Numbered from the stretch's first letter, positions 7,401 through 13,190 are shown. The stretch: 13,868 nt of DNA from JAHEEM01 sp036396795 (GCA_036396795.1 DASWKF010000022.1:1-13868), one strand, 5' to 3'. The notes: a model not told the origin generated them from the sequence alone. Translations and numbers: made by a program.

Positions 7401-10228
7401 TCGTTGCCCTTGCCGCCGACCATCTCGTCGTCGCCCGCGCCGCCGACCAGATAGTCGTCGCCGGACAGGCCCGCGGCGTCTACCGATACCGAATCACCCG
7501 AGATGAAGTCGTTGCCCGCGCCGCCGAGGATGACGTCATGCCCCGCATCGCCAAAGAGCACGTCGTCGCCGATGCCGCCTTCGACATAGTCATCGCCCAC
7601 GCCGGCGTATACCCAGTCCGCTCCGGCTCCGCCGTAAATGATGTCGAGCCCGCCCTCTGAGTCGCTCAAGACGACCTCGATATCCGAGGTGGTTACCGTG
7701 AACGTGGCGGCGTTGCCCACGTCGGTGCGCGTGCGCACCAGCGACCAGCCGAGGTTCGCCCAGGTCACCGAGCCGTCGCCATAGATGGTGTCGTCGCCCG
7801 CGCCGCCGACGATGATCTCCTCCCCAAGGCCTCCCGCGAGGAGGTCCGCGCCAGCGCCGGACAGGAGCACGTCGTCGCCGGCGCCGCCATCCAGGACGTC
7901 GCCGGGCCCCTCTCGCTGCTCTCCGGCTTCGCCCTGGGCGATCGCCAGGTCGATCGTCAGCGTACCGCCGTCGCTGGACTCGGCGAAGAGCGAGTCATTG
8001 CCCTCGCCGCCGCCGAGGATGTCGCCTTCGGTGCCGCCTTCGATCCAATCCTCGCCGGTTCCTCCGGTAACCAAGTCGCGGCCCGCGCCCGACTCGATCA
8101 GGTTCGAGCCGCCTTCGTCCGTGATCTCGTCGTCGCCGTCGCCGCCCAGGATATGGTCGTCGCCGGGCCCCGCGTCGACCCGGTCGTCGCCGGCCCCTGC
8201 CTCGACGCGATTCGAGCCGGCCAAGACGAACACGATGTCGTTTCCGTCGCCCGCGAAAATACGGTCGTCGCCCGTGCCGTTCGCGGCGATGAGGTCGTCG
8301 CCGGCGCCGGTTTCAATCAGGTTATTGCCTGCGCCATTCGTGGTGACGTAATCCGCGCCCGTGCCCGTGATGATCCAGTCGTTACCGCCGCGCGTCGCAG
8401 TGATGGTGTTGTCTCCATCGCCAGCAAGAATCTTGTCGTCGCCGGCGCTGTCGAGCAGGTAATCGGCCTGGCCGGGAGCTGGCGTGCTCGTGAGTACGGC
8501 GTTCTGGATGTCGTCGTTCAGCGTGTACTCGACCGTGTAGGAGGTCGGATTACCTTCCGAATCCGCGGTGCCGCTCAGAATCTCGTAGCCCCGTACCGGC
8601 GTCGTTCCGAAATCGGGGCGCCAGCCTCCGGGCCAGCTGGGGTCTGCGATAGCAGGAAACGTGTCAACGAACTTTGCGACCTCGAGGTCGCCCAGGATCT
8701 CCCGCGTGGTCTGCGGGGTTGTAGGTGCCGTGAACGTCGGGTCGGCCGGGGCGTCGATAAGGCGAAGACCGTAGTAGTCCAGCAGTGCCTTCGTGAAATC
8801 AAAGTTCTTAAGAGTGATTCGGTCGGTCGGGGTGTCGGAGAAATCGATGACGAGGTCCGCAATGTCACCGGTGCCAACCTTGGTAAAGGTTACCTCCACA
8901 CCATTCGATATCTGCTTCCAAGGCCCCTGCTCGCTATTCTTAACACCGAACGCCAGTTTGTATCCGTTTCGAATGAGCTTCGCGGTTCCATCCGGATCGA
9001 CGATGATGTCCTCGCCATCGCCGGTCTTAAACACATACGCATCGACCTCCGTACCACCCAGAAGAATGTCATTACCCTTTCCGCCAATCAGTGTGTCTGC
9101 GCCTCCTTCACCAATCAGCACATTGCGTATCGCGATCTCGGGTATCGATCCATCAGGATCCGCGCCTGGTGCGAACTCTCGGGCGTTCAGAGTTGACCCG
9201 TGGCTAGGATTCAGTAGGTCAGTCGACTTATTCCTGTTTGGATCGAGATAGATGTCGATAGAGAGAAAATCATCTTCCGATAGATTGCCGAGAACGGGGT
9301 ACTGCGCCCGAAGTGATGCGAACAGTTCCGCCTCAGCGGGGCCCAGCGCATCAATAAGCGACGGAACAGAAAATTGGGTTGCGACAAGGTTGTAATCTAG
9401 GTTCGCTTGAGGAATACGACCCTCATACCGCTTCTCGTACGCAAGAATGTAGGGACGGTGCGTTTGGAGCATGCGGTAAACCTGAAGCGCCTCCGCTTGT
9501 CTATCGGATGATTCTTCATCATAGAGGCCGAAATACGCCGACTCGGCATAGCGTCGCTTTGCAATCCCGCCTGGACCCGACAAGGGATCTCGTACCAGTG
9601 CACCAAGGTTCGAGTTGTATCTAATCTCGAACCACGCTTCAGCCCGGTTTCCGGCCGCAATGGCGTCTCGAAGGTTAGAACTCTTCCACGACGTTACGAC
9701 TCCTTGCCTTACTTGCCTCGGTCCAAGAAGGTTGTTATAAGCAAGCGAAACCAGCGCCAAACGCTCTCGGGAAAGTAGCAGCGTCACGCCTGTTGGCAAC
9801 CAAGAGTTCACCTGCCCCTCGTATCTTCCAATAATGGTGTCAAATACTGCGCGGACCTGCTGAGCATTGCTGAACTCAAACGACGCACTTTGATTGCCCG
9901 ACACTTTTCTAAGCTCTGCGTTGATGGCCTCGCGAGCAGCGGTCGCGCCAGCTTGACCTACGCCGAATGACACATTCACTTCTTTGCCGTTCACAACTTG
10001 GGCAAGCACATTGCGGATATTTGTTGCATAGCTCGCCGGGTAGCCAATGTTCGCAAGAATTTCTTGTACATTGGCGGCAACGAGAAAACCCACTCCAATG
10101 GTCGCAAACCCGTTTGAGTCGGTATAGACCTGAAGCTTCGGTTGTCCGCCCTCTTCCTCAAGGTAGCGAAGAAGATCCCATCTAATGGTCTGGTAGTTTG
10201 CAAGTGGAGCACTAAAGGTCAGTGGCAT
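1..10228 (-). CDS. Giant RTX exoprotein with N-terminal GH24 lysozyme-like domain (C-terminus outside window)
   Basis: The frame opens at ATG 10228 and has no stop for 3,409 codons before leaving the window on the left. The ATG follows an AGGGGA ribosome site at 7 nt spacing. Domain order, in residues: GH24-like lysozyme 15-235; linker; first RTX motifs about 368-396; RTX block 590-985; RTX blocks about 1075-1338; Ser/Gln-rich insert about 1410-1587; compact RTX repeats about 1610-1700; duplicated module about 1707-2162; RTX blocks with strand-rich modules about 2195-2747; cadherin-like domain about 2812-2922; 110-113-residue tandem units 2918 to the edge. No signal peptide is visible, as expected for a T1SS substrate with a C-terminal signal. 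RTX nonapeptides of the GGxGxDxLx type bind Ca2+ outside the cell. The adjacent HlyB-type exporter supports T1SS export. No N-terminal retention module like those of LapA-type adhesins is seen. Function is probably a released or surface-bound bacteriolytic or adhesive protein (inference). Confidence 0.95.
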   Translation of the reverse strand, partial: MPLTFSAPLANYQTIRWDLLRYLEEEGGQPKLQVYTDSNGFATIGVGFLVAANVQEILANIGYPASYATNIRNVLAQVVNGKEVNVSFGVGQAGATAAREAINAELRKVSGNQSASFEFSNAQQVRAVFDTIIGRYEGQVNSWLPTGVTLLLSRERLALVSLAYNNLLGPRQVRQGVVTSWKSSNLRDAIAAGNRAEAWFEIRYNSNLGALVRDPLSGPGGIAKRRYAESAYFGLYDEESSDRQAEALQVYRMLQTHRPYILAYEKRYEGRIPQANLDYNLVATQFSVPSLIDALGPAEAELFASLRAQYPVLGNLSEDDFLSIDIYLDPNRNKSTDLLNPSHGSTLNAREFAPGADPDGSIPEIAIRNVLIGEGGADTLIGGKGNDILLGGTEVDAYVFKTGDGEDIIVDPDGTAKLIRNGYKLAFGVKNSEQGPWKQISNGVEVTFTKVGTGDIADLVIDFSDTPTDRITLKNFDFTKALLDYYGLRLIDAPADPTFTAPTTPQTTREILGDLEVAKFVDTFPAIADPSWPGGWRPDFGTTPVRGYEILSGTADSEGNPTSYTVEYTLNDDIQNAVLTSTPAPGQADYLLDSAGDDKILAGDGDNTITATRGGNDWIITGTGADYVTTNGAGNNLIETGAGDDLIAANGTGDDRIFAGDGNDIVFVLAGSNRVEAGAGDDRVDAGPGDDHILGGDGDDEITDEGGSNLIESGAGRDLVTGGTGEDWIEGGTEGDILGGGEGNDSLFAESSDGGTLTIDLAIAQGEAGEQREGPGDVLDGGAGDDVLLSGAGADLLAGGLGEEIIVGGAGDDTIYGDGSVTWANLGWSLVRTRTDVGNAATFTVTTSDIEVVLSDSEGGLDIIYGGAGADWVYAGVGDDYVEGGIGDDVLFGDAGHDVILGGAGNDFISGDSVSVDAAGLSGDDYLVGGAGDDEMVGGKGNDYLDGGDGFDILYGGEGDDTLVGGPGIDLLAGGPGKDTYVFDRGDGIETILDLPTGGPDDPEASILVLGPGIRPEDVKFRPGSLIVDLGNGDAIHFLGFDPEDPLSTPVLDAIEFQSGGFMTLQDVLEQGFDIDGDDDDNLLFGTPYTDRIDAKGGNDTVIGRAGDDTILGGTGDDWLEGNDGIDVIDGGEGSDELLGGWGDDTLQGGDGDDALAGDGGNDVLEGGAGADSLAGHDGDDVLNGGTGDDLLIGNEGSDTYTFSAGDGNDLIDEQASIALGVADEAGIDVVRFDGTVTPGQVTLSRGANGDLAIRYGTGDAISVIGQYTGAAQAIERIEFEDGSFIDKVALDALPIAPIQGTAGDDTLTGTPGNDTLEGGAGADTYSVYLGMGRDTIVDASPSGEMSTLQLAEGLSLEGLKARQSGDDLVVDIRGTTDGVVIEDYFAAGASQTWQIEEAGGTFTAMQDLIDRPDPYAGNVALGAREDFRQALLSAWATETVNSPLPTHALIFNGWSQTTFHFLGGGGLQPYTEVLPPVTSFALNGYGLKTGPYFSGAPLVHHSIDVLATSQSSDDATITAQSQSQQSSEIVTYGVTPGNIIPGYGAQSTSSTSTFFASAIAYNTIVSRTNRGWAPIDLVAGSGAGYPATLAIEQIDEIRTVEDITGGASANTIFGAGGITVGHVALIDAGEGDDEVHAGPDDFAYGNEGDDTIYGGALVYGGNGADTLDGGAVQYGGAGSDTLDGGAFMAGGSGDDTMTGTEGATTFYFDPSEVGEDVVEDLAGVEIDQLASWYYEALGIEAGGEDDGGLWSVAGQTRGRLSDLYWFEEDHRDYESQADARLGSNGEDTYFFYLSLDDLRADLAAVGAPYQPDDVRYLLPLEDLRANDYEALERFHESGLIERDTVSFGPGVQPGDLTLTWNLVDTEDPLGGPDVPHVALEISWGASTSVNVAIPRAFDPIGSGLEQFRFADGTVLTMAEMIALAPPAPRFDPATPISGGEGPDLLEGGRGSHRYEFEAAATGIDQIVDYGIGTLPYLNSYYAERGLENWQHRPEYLNPGRYRIYRDLRSGGYDYFDTFEEAADAAAADRNQPVQFVTPATVVAPVVSRADTATLDQMYDEGLLDRDVVSFGAGLGLEDLDISLTLFGRTADAHPEQPWYGGGTLYVRWNGGAAGFDLEVPDANYGFTGADLALGNWNDYRLGEGIEAFDFADGSTYSLEEFLQNATLNLIYGYEFLRGSSGSQIIEGDYTGVDFGPDIALSDIYVVTDGSNDLVFGVIADSALGRIPDWYASPSAIPQWEFRFLDGTVLDTDAVTRLGRTQTGGAFSDFLVADPDFASALLGNGGSDSLIGGDGNDLLSGGPGHDFISGRAGNDIYVFGAGSEVDEVLESAEQDGAGIDRVRFSADVEVSDVSAEQDFDTLILSLDGGMDQLRLQNWFAEPGGAVEIFEFADGTTWDAAAVEALLPPIEATADGDFLYGRTGGEILDGLAGDDEIYGFAGNDTLHGGPGNDFLSGGAGDDTYEFEPGDGADQVSDRSGANVLQLGEGIDPAAVGVTRDEESLYLVFGGGDSVGVQNWFFEEEARIAQVAFDDGTIWSPADLESRIALLGSTEFDDILWGSEGADVIDGLAGGDRIYGNGGDDVIEGGDGADEIEGGSGNDILRGGAGDDGLYDYEGNNLLEGGDGEDYLYHEGHSIAIGGAGDDWFDVYAPDGVIAFNPGDGNDTVYAIESFTLSIGGGVTPAELSLSPDGDAILLKVGASDSVRLTREFEDEPQAWPTITLQLFGSVHTYDFNGVIDELYAALDANPSLTDFALENVLPAHLVASSETDALGGAIAYQYATTGTTAGLSNAQILSVLQDAGFGAAVQPISVGEVNSAPVLDNSLADLATNEDAPFSLALPADAFSDPDAGDELTYTASLDDDSALPGWLSFDAQTQTFSGTPLQADVGAIDVKVTATDGGGLSAEDTFTLTVANVNDAPVVSAPDAELLLNDSILAGTLFSVFDEDGQPPTQYEFWDDVAGGGHFAVNGIEQGAVGSIPVSAADLANTEYVAGADPGTERVWVRAYDGEAWSAWKSWSMTSALHIPNAAPEATPTAATQTVLLGESAAASSLFSVLDADGDPAARYELWDSTAGNGFFAVNGVEQAVDTAIVVAAADLADTAFVGGSQAGSDLVWVRATDGQTFGAWKSWTMNSWPHATNAAPVASAPDGAVLRDQAVLAQSLFSVTDADDDAIIEYELWDDTAGGGYFTVGGVEQTNNPIPVTAAQLADAEYVGGADPGTEQVWVRANDGLEWGAWEPWNMTTALHIPNAAPEATPAAATQTVLLGQSVGASSLFSVLDADGDPVAQYELWDSTAGNGHFAVNGVEQAVNASIVVAAADLANTDFVGSASSGSDLVWVRATDGQSYGAWKSWSMNSWPHLTNAAPVAEAQNATLLTAEAVAAASLFSVSDADGDAPAQYEFWDDVA
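1466..1795 (-). other. Cadherin-like / putative Ig (CADG, He_PIG type) domain
   Basis: Residues about 2812-2922 read as one domain of this class. They hold a NEDAPFSL start, an F-S-D-P-D-AGDELTYTASL segment, the signature LPGWLSFDAQTQTFSGTP, an A-T-D-G-G-G-L-S-A turn and a final FTLTVANVNDAP strand. Such domains are Ca2+-rigidified spacers in bacterial surface and secreted proteins. Upstream, at about 1990-1800, is a short conserved-looking segment (LPAHLVASS, IAYQYATTG) that I cannot assign. Confidence 0.8.
2245..3410 (-). repeat. Alternating RTX blocks and FADGT-ended modules (residues about 2273-2662)
   Basis: Three RTX blocks (about 3410-3260, 2990-2840 and 2560-2245) each lead into a module of about 65-75 residues. 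The modules have L-x-LxxGxDxLxLxNWF-like strands and end in FADGTTWD (near 3035) or FDDGTIWS (near 2595). The third module, about 2240-1990, is degenerate and has lost the FADGT end. This RTX-plus-module alternation is a known layout of large T1SS substrates. About nine such modules can be counted over the whole protein: near 7140, 6450, 6090, 4575, 3890, 3550, 3115, 2680 and 2115. Confidence 0.85.
3745..5110 (-). other. Duplicated module inside the RTX protein (two diverged copies)
   Basis: Two successive segments, about 5110-4450 and 4420-3745, share one layout. An RTX-like entry leads to FYF or YEFE, followed by about 100 residues rich in Tyr and acidic residues, then an anchor reading ALERFHESGLIERDTVSFG in copy 1 (near 4720) and TLDQMYDEGLLDRDVVSFG in copy 2 (near 4060). 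Both then have a strand-rich stretch ending in FRFADGTVLT or FDFADGSTYS. The copies are old, since only the anchors align well by eye. The Tyr-rich part is not a domain I recognise. Confidence 0.65.
5130..5400 (-). repeat. Compact RTX variant with 15-residue (45-bp) tandem units
   Basis: Three consecutive units with a 15-residue period read DTIYGGALVYGGNGA, DTLDGGAVQYGGAGS and DTLDGGAFMAGGSGD. On the plus strand the near-identical cores start at 5171, 5216 and 5261, exactly 45 bp apart (gccgccgtcgagcgtgtcg and variants). Each unit joins one RTX turn to a six-residue GGAxxY/A segment, so the period departs from the usual 9 residues. It sits between the unassigned insert and the duplicated module. 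Confidence 0.8.
5470..6000 (-). other. Unassigned Ser/Gln/Thr-rich insert in the RTX protein (residues about 1410-1587)
   Basis: This is about 175 residues with no RTX motifs. It starts with an amphipathic stretch (DFRQALLSAWATETV), continues with an aromatic and Gly-rich stretch (TTFHFLGGGG), then a low-complexity run rich in Ser and Gln (residues about 1507-1525, including SQSQQSSE). It ends in a more hydrophobic stretch leading back into RTX-like repeats. I do not recognise a family. It could be a folded binding domain or a flexible spacer. Confidence 0.6.
6215..7005 (-). repeat. RTX blocks (residues about 1075-1338) flanking a strand-rich module
   Basis: Near-canonical nonapeptides occupy about 7005-6600 and resume at 6335-6215. 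Between them is a module of about 75 residues with the pattern D-V-V-R-F-D-G, L-A-I-R-Y-G-T-G-D and I-E-F-E-D-G-S-F. That layout matches the haemolysin-type calcium-binding-protein-related domain often found between RTX arrays. Each array closes with a DTYxF or DTYSV motif and a GxGxDxI step before the module. Another copy of the same kind of module follows the block on each side (about 7262-7010 and 6190-5995). Confidence 0.88.
7274..8461 (-). repeat. Main RTX nonapeptide block (residues about 590-985)
   Basis: This is a long run of 9-residue Gly/Asp-rich motifs (GAGDDLI, GPGDDHILGG, GGAGDDVLL and variants), seen on the plus strand as recurrent gtcgtcgccggcgcc-like triplets. The block is interrupted twice, by a 25-residue Glu/Gln-containing linker at about residues 756-785 and by a roughly 45-residue non-RTX strand-rich segment at about 825-865. 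The first third is degenerate, with Asn and Thr replacing Gly and Asp, and the last third is near-canonical. A separate short RTX run lies at about 9040-9130. Such arrays fold into Ca2+-loaded parallel beta-rolls after secretion. The block ends with DTYVF followed by GDGIETI, the usual cap leading into a strand-rich module. Confidence 0.93.
9524..10186 (-). other. GH24 (T4-lysozyme-like) muramidase domain at the N-terminus of the RTX protein
   Basis: Residues 24-48 carry the GH24 active-site pattern: Glu26, Asp37 and Thr43 followed by IGVGF, matching Glu11, Asp20 and Thr26 then IGIGH of T4 lysozyme. Asp-to-Thr spacing is identical (6), while Glu-to-Asp is 11 instead of 9, so there is a two-residue insertion or Glu25/Glu24 is used. 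Further family-like features are a helix around residues 153-166 (SRERLALVSLAYN, compare the Q-x-x-ALxSFxFN helix) and a closing GIAKRRYAESAYF at about 221-233, matching the G-L-x-x-RRxAExxLF end of phage endolysins. GH24 enzymes cut the MurNAc-GlcNAc bond of peptidoglycan. Phage members use a holin or SAR segment; here the exit route would be T1SS. The domain call is strong, while activity is unproven. Confidence 0.85.
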
Positions 10229-10235
10229 GGTCTTT

Positions 10236-10241
10236 TCCCCT
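10236..10241 (-). promoter_or_regulatory. Ribosome binding site of the RTX gene
   Basis: AGGGGA on the minus strand lies 7 nt before ATG 10228, which fixes the start of the giant gene. An upstream ATG at 10250 is out of frame. The 46-nt gap to the preceding stop (10229-10274) shows no clear terminator, supporting co-transcription. Confidence 0.75.
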
Positions 10242-10274
10242 GTTTCTCATCCTCGACAGAACGCGCGACCCCGG

Positions 10275-11099
10275 CTATCGCGCCACCCATTGAATGTTGC
10301 AAATCGCTACTGGTCCCCACGAAGCGTCCAGTTCGTAGAGTGCAATGCCTCCTTTAGCGCCCGCCCGCACTTCCGGTAGATTGTTGCCCCACAGCCCACT
10401 TCCGGTAGCGGGGTAGGATGACCAAGCAACAAGGAAGTAGCGCTTGCTTCGAGCGTCATAGATCAGATCTCCGACGTCGCGAGACATATTGAAGCTTCGC
10501 GCGAAGTCACTAGTGCCGACCGCGAGAAAACTGTTATTCGTGTAATCACAGTGGTCGAGACTGTCTTCCTTCTTGTCAACAGACACGACCTTTGCTGATG
10601 TTCCGTAGTTCATGCGATATATCGTGTCAGGAGCGCCGTTCCCGTCTATATCTGTTCGCAAGACCCACATTCGGAGTTGGGAGTTAGATCGAACCGACTT
10701 GGTCTTATCCAACCATTCGTTCCAGACAGTACGCGCCTTGTCTGGGGCTGAATCGGCCAAGTTGCGCTTGACCATTCTTTCGGCGAGAGTCAGGTCCACT
10801 GGATGTTCCTCCCACTTGGGCCTCTCGAAGCGTTCGAACTTGCTCGACATATGGGACTGGCAATGTGTAAACGGCTTGTTCGCAGACTCGTTCAAGTTCT
10901 GCGCGAACTCTCGGCAAACTGAGTAGCCGATCTCAGTGCTACGAACCATTACGTACTTACCAACTGGGCTACTGGGCGTGTCGGAGGCACATGCAACCTG
11001 CGTAGCCGCCATGGAATAGAGCACCGCCACTATGGCAGTTGTCGAGTCAAGTCTTTGTAGTAGCCCGCGAGTACCACTAGCCGTTCTTCTCACACTCAT
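10275..11099 (-). CDS. Exported protein of unknown function, candidate periplasmic partner of the RTX/GH24 protein
   Basis: 274 residues from ATG 11099. A GTG two codons in (11093) has the better-spaced AAGGAG and may be the true start. Residues 19-38 look like a signal peptide: a basic N-region, the hydrophobic core TTAIVAVLYSMAAT and an Ala-Cys-Ala cleavage site before SD. A lipoprotein reading is less likely because the residues before Cys37 (TQVA) fit a lipobox poorly. The mature part has four cysteines (62, 80, 184, 267), enough for two disulfides in the periplasm. It also has a D-x-D-x-N-x-x-x-D loop (Asp150-Asp158) resembling Ca2+-binding loops. I do not recognise a family. It overlaps the transporter stop by 23 nt and ends 46 nt before the RTX start, so it is very likely in that operon. 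Its GC is lower than the flanks. An immunity, chaperone or assembly role is inference. Confidence 0.85.
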   Translation of the reverse strand: MSVRRTASGTRGLLQRLDSTTAIVAVLYSMAATQVACASDTPSSPVGKYVMVRSTEIGYSVCREFAQNLNESANKPFTHCQSHMSSKFERFERPKWEEHPVDLTLAERMVKRNLADSAPDKARTVWNEWLDKTKSVRSNSQLRMWVLRTDIDGNGAPDTIYRMNYGTSAKVVSVDKKEDSLDHCDYTNNSFLAVGTSDFARSFNMSRDVGDLIYDARSKRYFLVAWSSYPATGSGLWGNNLPEVRAGAKGGIALYELDASWGPVAICNIQWVAR

Positions 11100-13113
11100 C
11101 TCCTTCCACTATTCTGATTAGCGTTGGCCGCTCTGGTCCGACTGCCGAAACCTCGTCGACGTTAAGCCCTTTGGGCAATTGGTGAGCAACAAAGAGCACT
11201 GTCGCAGTGCCTTTCAGCCTGTTCACCGTTTGCGCGAACTTCTCCCCCGTCTGCGTATCCAGCCCGCTCGTCGCCTCGTCGAAGATCAAAATCCTCGGTC
11301 TCTTCAGCACCGCCCGCGCGATCGCCAGCCTCTGCTTCTGCCCGCCGCTCAACCCCACTCCGTGCTCGCCGATCACCGTGTTGTATCCCTGCGGCAGCTT
11401 CTCGATCACCTCATGGATCTCCGCAACCTTGCACGCCTGCACCACGTCGTTGAATCCGGCATTGGGATTCGCCGCGATCAGGTTTTCGTAGATGGTGCCG
11501 CTGAAAAGATACGTTTCCTGGGGCACCATGCCGAAGTACTGCCGAAGCTCGTTGGCCGAAAGATGGCGAATGTCTTTCCCGTCGATCTCGATCCGGCCGT
11601 CGGTGGGCTGGTAGAAACCCAGCAGCAACTTCGCCAAGGTGCTCTTCCCCGAACCCGACGGCCCGGTGAGCACAGTGAGTTTTCCGGGCTTCAGCGTGAG
11701 GCTCAGGTTCCTGTATAGGTAGGGATGTTCCGGCGAATACCGGAAGGACAGTCCCTCGATCCGGACTTCGCCTTTGCCCTCCGTCGTCCGCCCCGGCGTC
11801 AGCACATGCGGTTCGGCCGGCGCGTCCATGATGTCCCCAAGGCGCTTCACCGCAATGCTCGCCTGCTGGAACTCCTGCCACAGGGAGGCAAGCCGCAGCA
11901 TGGGCTGGGAGAGCCGGCTTGCGAACATCTGGAAGGCAACCAGCATCCCGATGGTGAAGCCATCGTGCTGCATCACGAGCAACGCCCCCACGCACAGGAT
12001 GGAGAGCGTCATCGTCTGCTCGAGCGCATTCGCTATGACGTTATAGGTGTTGGAGAGTTGCCTCGTGGCGAAGCCCGAGGCGAGGTATGAGGCGAGGAGC
12101 TCGTCATACCTTCCCTCCAGCCGTGGCTCCATCTGCAGCGACTTCACCGTCTCCATCCCCGCCACGTATTCGGTGAGAAACGCCTGATTCCGCGCCCCGA
12201 GCAGGAACTGGCGGTTCAACCGGGCACGAAGCATGGGCGTCACCGCTACCGACAGCCCGGCCACCACGAAGAGGATCCCCAGCGCGATCAGCGTCAGCTG
12301 CCAGCTATAGGCGAACATCACTGCCGCGAAGATGAGGAGGAACGGGAAGTCGAGGATCACCGACACCGCCGCCCCGGCCATGAACTCCCGTACGGTCTCC
12401 ACCGCGTGGATGCGGGCGACGATGGTCCCCGTGGGCCGGTGCTCGAAGTACGGCAGGTGCAGGTGAAAGAGGTGCCGGAACACCTGGCTCCCCAGCACCG
12501 CGTCCACCCGGTTCCCGGTATGCAGCACGAAGTACTGGCGCAGCCAGCTCATCCCCGCGCTGAAGAAAAGGAACATCCCGAGGCCCACCGCGATCGCGAT
12601 CAGCGTGCTATCTGTCTGATGGACTATAACTTTATCTATGATGACCTGGGTGCCGATCGGCGTGGTGAGGCCGATCAGCTGGATGAAGAAGGAGGCAAGG
12701 AGCACGTCGCGCCAGATGCGCTTGTGGCGCAGAAGCTCCGTCCAGAACCAGCGGAAACCGAATTTCGACGCCGCCGGCGCTCCGTCCTCGTGGGCCGGCT
12801 CCTTCGCCGTCTCGTGCCGCACCAGCAGCACGTCGGCGTCGAACTGGTCCTTCAGCGACGCGACCGGCGCAGTCTGCGGCGTCTGGCTGCCGGCGACGAA
12901 GTAGAGCAGCCGCTCGGCGTCGCGTTTCACGATAATCGCGGGCTTCTTCTCCTCACCCGCGAGAAACCCGACGCAAGGGTACGCCGCCTTGGCGATCCTG
13001 CCTTCGCCCGTGCGGAAGCCGAACGAGCGCAGCGCCTCGATCAGCTGCTGGAAGGAATGCGGCGCGGGAAACTTCTGGAGAAGCAGTGCAGCGTCAAACG
13101 GGATGCGGTTCAA
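11077..13113 (-). CDS. Type I secretion ABC transporter/ATPase, HlyB type with inactive C39-like domain
   Basis: The frame codes for 678 residues from TTG 13113. HlyB-like N-terminal C39-like domain about 1-100, with no catalytic Cys or His at the C39 peptidase positions; transmembrane domain about 120-430 (hydrophobic segments near 138-160, 172-190, 250-268, 272-292, 365-382); ATPase domain about 448-665. Walker A GPSGSGKST is at 484-492, Q-loop Gln532, signature LSGGQ at 588-592, Walker B ILIFDE at 608-613 and H-loop His644, so the ATPase looks intact. Such exporters pump unfolded RTX proteins straight through the envelope with a membrane-fusion protein and TolC, neither of which is present here. 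The frame stays open to 13188, and the upstream codons encode WLVGSLCQL, matching the start of related exporters. The true start may therefore be ATT 13176 (699 residues). Its last 45 or so codons have lower GC than the rest. Confidence 0.95.
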   Translation of the reverse strand: MNRIPFDAALLLQKFPAPHSFQQLIEALRSFGFRTGEGRIAKAAYPCVGFLAGEEKKPAIIVKRDAERLLYFVAGSQTPQTAPVASLKDQFDADVLLVRHETAKEPAHEDGAPAASKFGFRWFWTELLRHKRIWRDVLLASFFIQLIGLTTPIGTQVIIDKVIVHQTDSTLIAIAVGLGMFLFFSAGMSWLRQYFVLHTGNRVDAVLGSQVFRHLFHLHLPYFEHRPTGTIVARIHAVETVREFMAGAAVSVILDFPFLLIFAAVMFAYSWQLTLIALGILFVVAGLSVAVTPMLRARLNRQFLLGARNQAFLTEYVAGMETVKSLQMEPRLEGRYDELLASYLASGFATRQLSNTYNVIANALEQTMTLSILCVGALLVMQHDGFTIGMLVAFQMFASRLSQPMLRLASLWQEFQQASIAVKRLGDIMDAPAEPHVLTPGRTTEGKGEVRIEGLSFRYSPEHPYLYRNLSLTLKPGKLTVLTGPSGSGKSTLAKLLLGFYQPTDGRIEIDGKDIRHLSANELRQYFGMVPQETYLFSGTIYENLIAANPNAGFNDVVQACKVAEIHEVIEKLPQGYNTVIGEHGVGLSGGQKQRLAIARAVLKRPRILIFDEATSGLDTQTGEKFAQTVNRLKGTATVLFVAHQLPKGLNVDEVSAVGPERPTLIRIVEGDECEKNG
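11100..11105 (-). promoter_or_regulatory. Ribosome binding site deciding between ATG 11099 and GTG 11093
   Basis: AAGGAG (part of GGAAGGAG) touches ATG 11099 with no spacer, but stands 6 nt before the in-frame GTG at 11093. The GTG start is therefore mechanistically better. The protein would lose only Met-Ser. Confidence 0.6.
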
Positions 13114-13183
13114 CTGGCACAGGCTCCCGACCAGCCAGCCGAAGTGCCCTTCCCCGATCTCTCCCGCGAGTTGAATCGCTATG

Positions 13184-13190
13184 CTCCCTT
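13184..13190 (-). promoter_or_regulatory. Probable ribosome binding site of the transporter gene, pointing to an ATT start
   Basis: AAGGGAG on the minus strand lies 7 nt before ATT 13176 in the transporter frame. No ATG or GTG occurs in frame between the stop at 13189-13191 and TTG 13113. A weaker GGGAG lies 10 nt before that TTG. Confidence 0.5.

Noticed and set aside
5318..7660. Long open frame on the plus strand (780 codons)
   Set aside because: Same reason: the repetitive V-V-A-x-A-x-E-x-V pattern is the complement of the RTX nonapeptide codons.
5130..8461. CRISPR-like or other non-coding repeat array suggested by recurrent gtcgtcgcc blocks
   Set aside because: The repeats are in frame, variable, at 27- or 45-bp spacing, and encode RTX motifs without unique spacers.
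13174..13188. Active C39 peptidase domain in the transporter
   Set aside because: The catalytic Cys and His positions are not kept. The Cys in SLCQL does not align with the nucleophile, so a C39-like chaperone domain fits better.
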